Shown here in pieces: positions 25,954 to 34,395 of a DNA stretch of 64,000 bases. Both the position numbers and the translations under genes were made by a program. Origin of the DNA: DATCYX01 sp963714425 (GTDB lineage Bacteria > Chloroflexota > Anaerolineae > Anaerolineales > UBA4823); contig CAVQOI010000006.1 in NCBI GenBank assembly GCA_963714425.1, positions 1 to 64,000 of the forward strand, read 5' to 3'. Under the pieces are notes generated by a model. That model saw nothing but the letters and a program-made list of their open reading frames with translations. It made no database searches and had not been told where the DNA came from. Within the stretch, counting starts at the first letter, position 1, and each line of letters begins with the position of its first letter.

Positions 25954-27024
25954 CTACCCCAACCCCCAATTCGGGAGCACGTCCATCTCCAATCCATCGC
26001 GCTGCCCGTGGACGAAGCGGTAATAGCCCGCCCCGGCGATCATGGCGGCGTTGTCCGTGCACAGGGAAATGGGCGGGATATGCACCGGGAAGCGCTTCTG
26101 CTCGGCGAAAGCCTGGCGCAGCGCCTGGTTGGCGCTTACGCCTCCCGCCACCAGGATATCCTTGGCTTTGAACTCCTCGGCGGCGCGCAGGGTCTTGCCC
26201 GCCAGCACCTCCACCACGGCAGCCTGGAAGCTGGCAGCCATATCCGGCACGGGCACGGGCCGGCTGTGCTCCTGGATGCGGCGCACCTCGCGCAGCACGG
26301 CGGTCTTCAACCCGCTGAAGGAGAAATTCCAGGTGTCCTCCAGCCAGGCGCGCGGCAGGTCGAAGGCGCGCGGGTTGCCCAGCACCGCGGATCTTTGGAT
26401 CGATGGTCCGCCCGGGTAAGCCAGCCCCAGCAGCCGGGCAACCTTGTCGAAAGCCTCGCCGGCGGCGTCGTCCAGCGTGCCGCCCAGGCGGCGGTATTCC
26501 AGGTGACCGGTCATCAGCACCAGCTCGGTATGCCCGCCCGAGACAACCAGCGTCAGGAGTGGAAAACGCGGCTCGGGCTGGGGTTGGGCGTTGGCATCGT
26601 GCAGCCATGCAGAATACACATGCGCCTCCAGGTGGTTGACCCCGATCAACGGCAGCCCGCTGCTCAAAGCCATGCCCTTGGCGGCATTCATGCCCACCAC
26701 CAGCGATCCGGGCAAGCCGGGCCCGCGTGTCACAGCGATGACATCCACATCGCGCAGGTCGAGGTGCGCCTGCTGCAAAGCCCCTTCAACGATGGGGGAA
26801 ATGGCGCGAATGTGCTGGCGCGAGGCCACTTCCGGGAACACGCCGCCGTACTGGGCGTGTAGTTCCACCTGCGAAGCCACCAGGCTGGAAAGGATGGCGC
26901 GCCCGTTCTCCACTACTGCCGCGGCGGTCTCGTCGCATGATGTCTCGATGCCCAGCACGCGCGCCGGCGGCATGCCGTCAGGGGACGGGACAGCGGGGGA
27001 GGGTGTATTTTTTATGGACATCAT
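25954..27024 (-). CDS. tsaD: tRNA threonylcarbamoyladenosine transferase TsaD
   Basis: Catalytic subunit for t6A37 of ANN-decoding tRNAs, essential in most bacteria. An ASKHA-fold ATPase begins with RVLGIETSCDETAAAVV. The metal-binding HLEAH motif is in GVNHLEAHVYSAWL. VVSGGHTELVLM (phosphate loop), FSFSGLKTAVLREV, GGVSANQALRQAF and CTDNAAMIAGAGYYRF follow in order. Start is ATG 27024 or 27021, preceded by AAGGGA. It is 38 bases downstream of an M24 peptidase gene. Confidence 0.95.
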   Translation of the reverse strand: MMSIKNTPSPAVPSPDGMPPARVLGIETSCDETAAAVVENGRAILSSLVASQVELHAQYGGVFPEVASRQHIRAISPIVEGALQQAHLDLRDVDVIAVTRGPGLPGSLVVGMNAAKGMALSSGLPLIGVNHLEAHVYSAWLHDANAQPQPEPRFPLLTLVVSGGHTELVLMTGHLEYRRLGGTLDDAAGEAFDKVARLLGLAYPGGPSIQRSAVLGNPRAFDLPRAWLEDTWNFSFSGLKTAVLREVRRIQEHSRPVPVPDMAASFQAAVVEVLAGKTLRAAEEFKAKDILVAGGVSANQALRQAFAEQKRFPVHIPPISLCTDNAAMIAGAGYYRFVHGQRDGLEMDVLPNWGLG

Positions 27025-27061
27025 TTTCCCTTTCAACCTTCAACCTTCAATATTCCAACCT

Positions 27062-28297
27062 TCAACCTTCCACCGGAAGTATCAGGTCATGCGAGAACTC
27101 GCCCAGCGGTTCGGGCAGCCCATCTGCGCGGATCAGGTAGGTATCCTCCAGCCGCACGCCCAGTTTGCGCTCCGGGTAGTACAACCCGGGCTCATGGGTC
27201 ACCACCGAGCCAGGCTCGAGGACGTCCTGAGGGGTTGCGTTGCGTCCGTAGCGCGGGCGCTCGTGGATATTTAACCCTAAACCGTGCCCCAAAGAGTGCA
27301 CGTAACCGCGCTGCGTCTGCGGGTCGTTACGTATTGTGGGATGACCGCGAGCCTCAAAGAGATCGCAGGTGCGCTTCTGGAGCTCAGGGCCGGGGATGCC
27401 TGGCTTGAGCGCATCCAGCAGCTGGTGATAAACGCTGTGCACGTCTTCATACAGCGCCAGTGCCTCGTCCGTGGCATAGCCCAGGCACCAGGTACGCGTC
27501 ATGTCGTAGAAATAGCCTCCGCCAGCCTCGCAGGGGTAGATGTCAAACACAATCGTCTCGCCCAGGCGCAGCGGTGCGGCGTCATCGCCGGTGCTGTGCG
27601 GCACAGCCGAGTTGTAGCCAGCCGCAAAGATTGTCCCCTCGGGGTTCTCAGCCCCGCGCTCTGCCAGCCACAGGTTGATGCGCCGCTTGACCTCGCCGAT
27701 GGTGAGCGGCTCTCCGTCCGGGCGCCGCAACATGCCATCTCGGGCGGAGTGAGAGCTGAGGAATTCGGCGGTCAGCCCCACAACCTCACAGGTGATCTTC
27801 CCCATGCGCCGGATGCGGGCGATTTCATCTGTATCTTTGGTCTGGCGGGCGTTCAGTAGCAGCGAGTTGTCCGTCTCGCCTACCAGCTCCAGCCCGGGTG
27901 CGATCTGTCCCAGCCTCGAGAAGATTGCCAGGGTCGCCCCGGCATCCACCTTCCCGTACAGCGCCACCCGTCCACTTTCCATGCCTATGTCGGCGAACAT
28001 CTTTTGGTAGCGCAGGGCAGTGGCCAGCGCCAGGTCGCCGTCCGCCTGCTTGAGCAGCTCGGGGAGGCGATACTCGTCCAGGCTCTTGGTCCGCAAGCCG
28101 GACTTAGCCGCTTCGTCGCGTTCCATGCTGGCGTGGAAAAGCACCGGCTCCTTGCCGCGCAGCTTGATCAGGTCAGCGTTGCCCATATGGACGGTGCCGG
28201 TGAAGTACACCATCGCCGGGTTGTGCATGCCTCCGCCCGTGACCAGCAGGGCGTCGATGCTATGGTCTTGCATGAGGGTGTCAAGGTCTGATTTCAT
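27062..28297 (-). CDS. M24-family metallopeptidase (Xaa-Pro aminopeptidase-like)
   Basis: 411 aa. The N-terminal creatinase-like domain (about 1-160) is followed by the pita-bread peptidase fold. Metal ligands are visible: Asp in IVFDIYP, Asp in YFYDMTRTW, His in SLGHGLGLNIHE, Glu in VTHEPGLYYPE and Glu in VRLEDTYL. Predicted to release N-terminal residues before proline or to act on X-Pro dipeptides. It is followed after a short tract by tsaD and may share its transcript. Confidence 0.9.
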   Translation of the reverse strand: MKSDLDTLMQDHSIDALLVTGGGMHNPAMVYFTGTVHMGNADLIKLRGKEPVLFHASMERDEAAKSGLRTKSLDEYRLPELLKQADGDLALATALRYQKMFADIGMESGRVALYGKVDAGATLAIFSRLGQIAPGLELVGETDNSLLLNARQTKDTDEIARIRRMGKITCEVVGLTAEFLSSHSARDGMLRRPDGEPLTIGEVKRRINLWLAERGAENPEGTIFAAGYNSAVPHSTGDDAAPLRLGETIVFDIYPCEAGGGYFYDMTRTWCLGYATDEALALYEDVHSVYHQLLDALKPGIPGPELQKRTCDLFEARGHPTIRNDPQTQRGYVHSLGHGLGLNIHERPRYGRNATPQDVLEPGSVVTHEPGLYYPERKLGVRLEDTYLIRADGLPEPLGEFSHDLILPVEG

Positions 28298-28391
28298 AGC
28301 AGTGAGAGAGTGGAGATTTAAGAATAGAGAGTAGTGAGGTGTGAAGAGTGAGGAGTGAGGTATAGTTGGCGATTATTCGCTATATTTTATC

Positions 28392-28667
28392 CTAAGAACC
28401 GTAATGATAGCGCGCCTGCAGGAAGTCGATGCGCTCGTCGCGCACCAGGTAGACAATGCGGTGCTCCTGAGACACCCGGCGTGACCAGACGCCGGGCGAT
28501 AAGTATTTCAATGGTTCCGGCTTGCCGATCCCTTTGAATGGGTCGCGTAGGATCGCCTCGATCAGGTTGAATATCCGCAGGGCGGTCTTGCGGTCAGTTT
28601 CCACCCAGTACCGCAAGTCTCCCAGGAATTCCGGTTGGAAGACCGCCTCACGCTGACCGCGACTCAA
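28392..28667 (-). CDS. YoeB/Txe-family mRNA interferase toxin
   Basis: 91 aa, RelE-superfamily fold. Catalytic residues are recognisable: Glu in GKPEPLKYL, Arg in GVWSRRVSQEHRIVY, and the C-terminal His-Tyr in ARYHYGS. YoeB toxins cut mRNA in the ribosomal A-site. It overlaps the antitoxin gene by 20 bases, with the antitoxin first, the usual order for this pair. Confidence 0.92.
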   Translation of the reverse strand: MSRGQREAVFQPEFLGDLRYWVETDRKTALRIFNLIEAILRDPFKGIGKPEPLKYLSPGVWSRRVSQEHRIVYLVRDERIDFLQARYHYGS

Positions 28668-28938
28668 GGCCTACCTCGCGGCGAAGCACTTCCAGGGTTT
28701 GAGGTGAGCCCTCATCGCGCAAGGCGCGCCCTAATGCAGAGAGCAGCCGCTCGGCGTTCTTGGGAGAGCGCAGTAGGGAAGCTGTCTCTAGCAAGGCCTC
28801 CAGCTCATCAACAGACACCAGGGCGACGTCTTCTTGCCCACGGCGCTGGATAATGACCACCTGGCGGTTTTTGGTGACTTCGTCAAGCAACTTCGCCAGG
28901 CTGGCACGCGCCTGTGTGTAATTGGTTTGGATAGTCAT
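28648..28938 (-). CDS. YefM/Phd-family antitoxin
   Basis: 96 aa. The N-terminal Phd/YefM DNA-binding fold is clear (TNYTQARASLAKLLDEVTKN then VVIIQRRGQEDVALVSVDEL). The C-terminal half is the toxin-binding, probably flexible part. It should repress its own promoter, and a perfect inverted repeat overlaps the -10 region upstream. SD GGAGG is nine bases before the ATG. Confidence 0.92.
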   Translation of the reverse strand: MTIQTNYTQARASLAKLLDEVTKNRQVVIIQRRGQEDVALVSVDELEALLETASLLRSPKNAERLLSALGRALRDEGSPQTLEVLRREVGLESRSA

Positions 28939-28956
28939 GAGCGCCTCCTGGAAACT

Positions 28957-28995
28957 GTACAGAGATACTGTACAACAAGAAGGCTAGTTTGTCAA
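28957..28995 (-). promoter_or_regulatory. Toxin-antitoxin promoter with overlapping operator
   Basis: On the minus strand, TTGACA (28990-28995), a 17-base spacer and TACAGT (28967-28972). An inverted repeat GTACAG-AGATA-CTGTAC (28957-28973) covers the -10 box. This is the layout expected for autorepression by a YefM-type antitoxin. Confidence 0.75.
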
Positions 28996-29103
28996 TAGAA
29001 ATCTCATAATATAGGACTTACGCAGATGTATGTAGGTCGATCGCCCGCAGTTCATGCGGATCATGTGGTCATAAATATAAAGCTCTTGACCGCCAATGCG
29101 AGC

Positions 29104-30438
29104 TTAGCAATCCAGCAAATAGGTTTCCTGCTCTTCCAGCACCGTCCTGGGATCGAGCACCACGCGCTCATCCTGTGCGCGTGCGATCAACGGAGGCACT
29201 CCCTGGCGCAGCAGCTTCAACAAACGATCGGGGCTGGGCACATCCAGCGCCAGCAGCCAGGTGGGCAGCGTCTCGCCGGGCAGGCTGCCCCCGCCCACAG
29301 TTGATTCGCCAGGGATGACCTCACCTCTTCCGAGGGTAGCCGCCCAGCGCTCGGCTGTAGCCTTGATCGCCTCGGGCTGAGCGGCGATCATGCGCCAGAT
29401 GGGGATCTCACGCTCAGCCTCATCCTTCAGGTAGTGCAGCAAGGTGGCATTCAGCGCCGCCAGGCACAGCTTGTCTGCGCGCACAGCCCGCGCCAGGGGA
29501 TGTTTCTTCAACTTTGCCACCAGGTCGCGGCGCCCCACAGCGATGCCTGCCTGCGGGCCGCCCAGCAGCTTGTCGCCGGAAAAGCACACCAGGTCGGCGC
29601 CCGCCCTCAGCAATTCCTGCACGGTCGGCTCGTGCGCCAGCCCAAAGCGGGCCGTGTCCACCAGCGAGCCAGAGCCCAGATCATCCACGACTGGGATGCC
29701 AGCCTCGTGTGCAACGGCTGCGATCTCCTCCAGGGATGGCTCGCTTGTGAAGCCCACGATACGGAAATTGGAGCGATGGGCGCGCAGGAACAGGGCAGGT
29801 TTCTCTTCCAGGGCGGCTTCGTAGTCGCTGAGGTGCACGCGGTTGGTGGTGCCTACCTCCAAGAGCCGCGCTCCGGATTGCTTCATCACATCCGGGACGC
29901 GGAAGCCCCCGCCGATCTCCACCAGCTGGGTGCGCGCGATGACCACTGCCCGGCGGCGCGCCAGAGCAGTCAGCGCCAACAGCACAGCTGCGGCGTTGTT
30001 GTTCACCACCAGGGCAGATTCCGCGCCAGTCAGGCGGGCGAGCAAGGCTTCGGCATGGAACAAGCGCGAGCCGCGCCGCCCTTGCTCCAGGTCATATTCC
30101 AGGTTGGAGTAGCTCAGCGAGATCTCTCGCACCGCATACAAGGAGGCGGCGCTGAGCGGGGCGCGGCCTAAGTTTGTCTGCAGGATGACTCCCGTGGCGT
30201 TGATCACAGGCAGCAGGGTGGGCGTCGCCCAGGTCTGCAGTAAGTCCCTGGCGCGGGCGAGAAGCGCAGGCTGGTCTGGCACAGTTTGTTTTTTGGGGTA
30301 ATGGAGGCGCGCTTCATCCAGTGCGAGGCGCAGGGCTTCAACGGTCAGCGGTCGCCCAAAATTGGCGACCCATTCAATCACATCAGGGGATTGCAGGAGC
30401 TGGTCAACGGAAGGAAGTGAGCGCAGGTTAATCGCCAC
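29104..30438 (-). CDS. selA: L-seryl-tRNA(Sec) selenium transferase
   Basis: 444-aa PLP enzyme that converts seryl-tRNA(Sec) to selenocysteyl-tRNA. Signatures are LPSVDQLLQSP at the N-terminus, INATGVILQTNLGRAPLS, LVVNNNAAAVLLALTALA, ARTQLVEIGGGFRVPDVM, the PLP-Lys segment CFSGDKLLGGPQAG and the C-terminal TLPTWLLAL. Starts at GTG 30438 with GGAGGAGA directly upstream and overlaps the preceding gene by 11 bases. selB, selD and tRNA-Sec are not in the window. Its presence supports the UGA-Sec reading at 34576. Confidence 0.95.
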   Translation of the reverse strand: MAINLRSLPSVDQLLQSPDVIEWVANFGRPLTVEALRLALDEARLHYPKKQTVPDQPALLARARDLLQTWATPTLLPVINATGVILQTNLGRAPLSAASLYAVREISLSYSNLEYDLEQGRRGSRLFHAEALLARLTGAESALVVNNNAAAVLLALTALARRRAVVIARTQLVEIGGGFRVPDVMKQSGARLLEVGTTNRVHLSDYEAALEEKPALFLRAHRSNFRIVGFTSEPSLEEIAAVAHEAGIPVVDDLGSGSLVDTARFGLAHEPTVQELLRAGADLVCFSGDKLLGGPQAGIAVGRRDLVAKLKKHPLARAVRADKLCLAALNATLLHYLKDEAEREIPIWRMIAAQPEAIKATAERWAATLGRGEVIPGESTVGGGSLPGETLPTWLLALDVPSPDRLLKLLRQGVPPLIARAQDERVVLDPRTVLEEQETYLLDC

Positions 30439-30844
30439 TCTCCTCCCCGGTCTCTTGTGGCTTCCACTGGCTCTTCTCGCGCATGCGCATCAGCCATTCA
30501 ATGATGATCAAGCCCACCGCCAGCAATAGTGCCATTGGGCCGGTGAGCACGCGCCCGATCTGCAGCCAGGCCAGCGTACTGCAGTACACGCCTACCCACA
30601 GGGCTTGCCTCAGGATAATGCCGGCATCCGCGGACGGGACGCTGGGAAATCGCCTGTTGAGAAAAGCGATGGCGGGCAGGGTAGTGCCGGTCAGGGCTAG
30701 TACCCCCAGGAAGAAGAACAGCCAGCGCGGGCCAACTGTTGGTAGGGTCATGAACACCACACCAGCCAGTCCGCCCCAGCCAACCAGCGCCAGTGCGATG
30801 GCGGCGGGCAAGACAGATTTTACAGAGGGAGAAGAATCGTCCAA
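30428..30844 (-). CDS. Small four-helix membrane protein
   Basis: 138 aa with four hydrophobic helices (about 13-35, 40-62, 75-95 and 100-120) and a charged C-terminus (MRMREKSQWKPQETGEESGD). No motif. Starts at a TTG in the reading used; other starts are possible. It overlaps selA, so the two are co-transcribed, but no functional link is known. Confidence 0.6.
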   Translation of the reverse strand: MDDSSPSVKSVLPAAIALALVGWGGLAGVVFMTLPTVGPRWLFFFLGVLALTGTTLPAIAFLNRRFPSVPSADAGIILRQALWVGVYCSTLAWLQIGRVLTGPMALLLAVGLIIIEWLMRMREKSQWKPQETGEESGD

Positions 30845-30949
30845 TTCAGATTACTCTTGAAACATGTCGGTTGGTTTTGAGCTATTCTATCATGCAAACT
30901 CTCGCACACTCAAAGTGTGCAATAAACATGCCCGCACCCAGGAAGTTAA

Positions 30950-32668
30950 TCAGCTTGACGGTAGACTCACCGTGAGACGCGTGCCTTCACCTGGGGTTGA
31001 GGCGATTCGCAGGGTGGCGCTGATCAACTCTGCGCGCTCGTAGAGACCCAGCAGTCCGAAGTGTCCGCCCGGTGCGAACTCTGCCGGGCTTTTGGGCACT
31101 TCAAATCCCCTGCCGTTGTCGCTTACCTCTAGCACCACCTCGTCTGGTGAGAACCGAAATTCAAGCGATGCAGCGCTGGCTTGAGCGTGACGGGCAATAT
31201 TGCTCAAAGCCTCCTGGGCGATGCGGTAAAAGGCCAGCTCGATATCAGGCTGTAAGCGCCGCTCCACCCCTATTTTTTGGAATTGGATTTGCAAATCCAT
31301 CGTTTGTCCGATCTCACGCGTGAGCATCTCCAGTGCAGTCACCAGCCCGAGGTCTTCCAGGTAGATAGGTCGCAAGGCGCGCGTCAGGCGGCGCAGGTTT
31401 TCAATGGTTTGCTCGGTCAGGGCGCTGAGCTCTGCCAGCGACTCTGGACTGGCCTGATTGCCAATCTGCATCTCGGCGAGCTGGACGCGCTGTTTGAGGG
31501 CGATTAGCGACTGCAGGGTGTCATCGTGTAACTCGCGTGCCAGGCGCCGGCGCTCCTCTTCCTGCGCAGCAGTCATTGCACCAATGTAACCACGCAACCC
31601 TTGTTGAGCAGCGCGTACTTTGTGCGCCAGGTGCACCAGCGCGGTTTGCAGGCGGCGGATCTCCTCGATCCCGCCCACGGGCTTTTGGATGGCGTCAAAA
31701 TCCCCCCAGGCAAGCTGGGAGGACTTCACCTCGAGAGCCTGAAGTGGCTGCACTACCTGGCGCACGGCAAATGCCAGCGCGATTAACGTTAGTAGCAGCA
31801 CAGGCACCAGCACGAGCGGAGCGATCTGCGTGGTGCGCAGTGTGGGGGTGGACACCATCTCCCAGGGTTCCTCCACCACCAGAGCCCATCCCAGTGTATC
31901 GACTGTGCTGTAAGCCACCACGTGCTCGCCTTCAGATGTCTGGACATAGACAGTACCGCTCTCACCCTTGAGTGCCTCCGCAATCCCCGAATGTTCGCCA
32001 ATTGTGGCACTATCCCGAAACTCACCGCTAATGTATATCGGGTTCCCTGCAGCGTCCACCACGGCTACGCTGGTATGCTCATCCGGGAAGACCGCTGATA
32101 GGGCGTTGCTCACTAGAGCATCTGCGGAAAACGCGCCGGCAGCTACCCAACCGTTTGGGTTGGCAGCCAACACCAGCACAGACGGCTTGCCCAGGGTGTT
32201 TGTATGCAGAGTCGCGGTAGTGTGAGGAATGTTCTCAGGTGCCGATTGCAGGGATTGGATCATCTCCCGGACAAATTCCTCTCGTTCTTCCCAAAAGGAG
32301 CGATCTGCGCGGGTAACTTCCAGGCCGCCATCCGGAGCAAAGAAGGCGAGTCCTTGATCAAATTCTGTCAGCAACAATTCCGAAGCCGAGAGGATTTCTT
32401 GTGGATCGATACTCCCCACCTGCTGTGCCAGTCCGCGCACAACCGTGATGCGATGCTGAACCTGTCCATCCAGAGCATCTGCTACTGCGCGCGCCAGGCG
32501 TGCATCTCGCTCGCCCACCATGCTGCGCATAGCTTTCTGGTGCAGGCTTAAACTACCAAAAGTAATCGCTAACAGCAACGCTGTTAGCGGAAGGATGGTC
32601 ATCAGGAACAGCTGCAGGGTTAAGCCTCGCCATCGAGATTGGGCGCCGGACAATGCTTTAAGCCTCAC
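30950..32668 (-). CDS. NarX/DegS-type sensor histidine kinase
   Basis: About 572 aa from GTG 32668, which follows the response-regulator stop by seven bases; a longer start overlapping the regulator by 44 bases is possible. Two membrane helices (LFLMTILPLTALLLAITFG and LVLVPVLLLTLIALAFAV) enclose a periplasmic sensor of about 250 residues. Next come a HAMP region, a HisKA_3 box with the phospho-His (RRLARELHDDTLQSLIALKQ) and a HATPase (ALSNIARHAQAS, DNGRGFEVP). It is the last gene of the redox operon and should phosphorylate the adjacent regulator. The signal is unknown; respiration or copper is suggested by context. Confidence 0.92.
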   Translation of the reverse strand: MRLKALSGAQSRWRGLTLQLFLMTILPLTALLLAITFGSLSLHQKAMRSMVGERDARLARAVADALDGQVQHRITVVRGLAQQVGSIDPQEILSASELLLTEFDQGLAFFAPDGGLEVTRADRSFWEEREEFVREMIQSLQSAPENIPHTTATLHTNTLGKPSVLVLAANPNGWVAAGAFSADALVSNALSAVFPDEHTSVAVVDAAGNPIYISGEFRDSATIGEHSGIAEALKGESGTVYVQTSEGEHVVAYSTVDTLGWALVVEEPWEMVSTPTLRTTQIAPLVLVPVLLLTLIALAFAVRQVVQPLQALEVKSSQLAWGDFDAIQKPVGGIEEIRRLQTALVHLAHKVRAAQQGLRGYIGAMTAAQEEERRRLARELHDDTLQSLIALKQRVQLAEMQIGNQASPESLAELSALTEQTIENLRRLTRALRPIYLEDLGLVTALEMLTREIGQTMDLQIQFQKIGVERRLQPDIELAFYRIAQEALSNIARHAQASAASLEFRFSPDEVVLEVSDNGRGFEVPKSPAEFAPGGHFGLLGLYERAELISATLRIASTPGEGTRLTVSLPSS

Positions 32669-32675
32669 GATGAAA

Positions 32676-33353
32676 TCAATTCTCGTCGATGGTTCCCACG
32701 GTTTGGGATATCCAGCCAAGCGATACGGCGCGCATCACCGCCTCAGTCCGGCTGGCAGCCTGTAGTTTATTGAAGATGTGCGCCAGGTGACCCTGCACGG
32801 TTCTGTCGCTGATACCTAATTGCACACCAATGGCTTTATTGGTATAGCCTCTGGCAGTCAATTTGAGTACCTCCAGCTCGCGCTCGGTGAGCGCTTCCAC
32901 CGCTTGCTTATCGGGCTTGCCGGCGATTTGGGCAATCAATTTGCGGGCGATGGATGCATCCAGGGCGGATTTTCCCGCATGCACGTCCCGCACGGCCCGG
33001 ATGATCTCACCTGGCGCGGCGGTCTTGAGCACATAGCCGTTTGCCCCCGCTTGCAAGACAGCCATCACGTAAGGATCATCATCGTAAGCAGTGAGCACCA
33101 GCACGCCCACGCTGCGCATGTTGACACGCACCCAACGCGTGACCTCGATCCCGCTGGCCTTTGGCATCTGGATATCCAGCACAGCCACATCGGGAGCGTG
33201 TTGTTGGATCAGTGCTTTGGCGCTCTCACCGTCATCTGCCTCAGCAACCACCTGGATATCGCCGGCGTGCTCAAGAAATTGACGGATACCGGCGCGCACC
33301 ACAGCGTGGTCATCGGCAAGCAGGACGCGAATGGGAGGGGTGGGTGCTTCCAT
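32676..33353 (-). CDS. NarL/LuxR-type response regulator
   Basis: 225 aa. The receiver domain (VLLADDHAVVRAGIRQFLEH; phospho-Asp in VAVLDIQMPKASG; conserved Lys in YVLKTAAPG) is followed by a LuxR-type HTH (LTERELEVLKLTARGYTNKA, then ISDRTVQGHLAHIFNKL). Its ATG overlaps the stop of the DUF2085 gene by one base (TAATG), and the kinase gene follows. Together they form a complete two-component system at the end of the operon. Confidence 0.95.
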   Translation of the reverse strand: MEAPTPPIRVLLADDHAVVRAGIRQFLEHAGDIQVVAEADDGESAKALIQQHAPDVAVLDIQMPKASGIEVTRWVRVNMRSVGVLVLTAYDDDPYVMAVLQAGANGYVLKTAAPGEIIRAVRDVHAGKSALDASIARKLIAQIAGKPDKQAVEALTERELEVLKLTARGYTNKAIGVQLGISDRTVQGHLAHIFNKLQAASRTEAVMRAVSLGWISQTVGTIDEN

Positions 33354-34015
33354 TAGGCTTCCTCAGTGAATAGAGCCCTTTCGAGACGTGGAAAAGCAAA
33401 CCAGACGAACCCCAGCCCAAACAGCACGCCAGTCAGCAACCGCATCAGCGAGTTAAAGGACCCCCAGGCGTCTCCTGCGTAGAAGCTAGATGGCAGGGTG
33501 TGAGCAGTGATGGCCGCCAGCCATGAGTTGACTGAGCGAAAGCCTTGCTCATTGCCGGCGAGGTCACTGATGAAGTGGCTGGTGCCATCCAGCGCCATGG
33601 GAAAGAGCAGCAGAGCCAAACCCCACCCCGAGAGCGCCCTTATACGGAGTCGCAAAGGATACCAGATCACGCTAATGAGCCAAACGCTCATAAACATTGA
33701 TACCATTCGATCAGACCAGGCGACCTTCCAGCCCATCTCCGGGTTGCCAATGAACTGCCTCAAAACCATGGGGTTCGTTGTGAGCTGCCAGGAGTCCTGA
33801 ATTTCTGCCAGCGAATAGGTCGCTGCTTGTCCAAAGAAGAAATACGATCGCTGCGGAAGTTGGTGACAGAAAAAAGAGTAGATGAAGTATATCGCATTTG
33901 CCGTCCTCTCCAGCGTCAATTCCATAAGTACAGGAGCCAGGAACGGGGTAAGCGCAAATATCCCCAGAAGCACGCTAAATGAGACAAACCAGCGACGAAG
34001 CAGAAATGCCATCAC
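33353..34015 (-). CDS. DUF2085 membrane protein
   Basis: 220 aa with five or six hydrophobic segments. It carries the family signature FCHQLPQRSYFFFG (Cys-His, Pro, Arg-Ser) after the second helix. A second cluster of conserved-looking residues is DGTSHFISD. The family is uncharacterised; Cys-His pairs at the membrane face could bind metal or heme, which is inference. It overlaps both neighbours by one to four bases, so it is certainly in the operon. Confidence 0.82.
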   Translation of the reverse strand: MMAFLLRRWFVSFSVLLGIFALTPFLAPVLMELTLERTANAIYFIYSFFCHQLPQRSYFFFGQAATYSLAEIQDSWQLTTNPMVLRQFIGNPEMGWKVAWSDRMVSMFMSVWLISVIWYPLRLRIRALSGWGLALLLFPMALDGTSHFISDLAGNEQGFRSVNSWLAAITAHTLPSSFYAGDAWGSFNSLMRLLTGVLFGLGFVWFAFPRLERALFTEEA

Positions 34016-34365
34016 GAGCTTGATGTCTGGTTAAGGAGCGTGCGCCGCACGACGCTTTCAAGGTTTTCGTCTGTAGCCTCCCCTGGGGTTTCCACGAGGG
34101 TGATGCGCGCATGTTGCCCTCTGCCGTGCACGACAAGGCTTGCCGGTTGGGAATTTGGGCCATAGACCAGGAGGACGACGATTTGACAATCGCACTGATT
34201 GCTGCCATGCTGCGGGCAAACGCAGTCCGCATGGGCGAACCGCGCCACCTGGAGGTCAAACGTACGCATGACCTGCAGACCTGCACCAGCCAGCCGCTGG
34301 CTTATCCAACGGAGGGTGGCATCAAGAGGTTGGTCCATTTCCACGATCGGGCTGGCAATCATCAT
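34012..34365 (-). CDS. Small Cys/His-containing protein, unknown
   Basis: About 117 aa, cytoplasmic by sequence (no signal or helix). The middle carries ADCVCPQHGSNQCDCQ, that is C-x-C-x2-H-x5-C-x-C, a plausible metal site, followed by beta-like strands (IVVLLVYGP, ASLVVHGRG, ARITLVETPG). No family recognised. Three start codons lie in a row (GTG, ATG, ATG at 34368-34362) behind AAAGGTG. It is embedded in the redox operon, with a four-base overlap with DUF2085. Confidence 0.6.
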   Translation of the reverse strand: MMIASPIVEMDQPLDATLRWISQRLAGAGLQVMRTFDLQVARFAHADCVCPQHGSNQCDCQIVVLLVYGPNSQPASLVVHGRGQHARITLVETPGEATDENLESVVRRTLLNQTSSS

Positions 34366-34395
34366 CACTCACCTTTCTGCCTGCTCAACCACATG

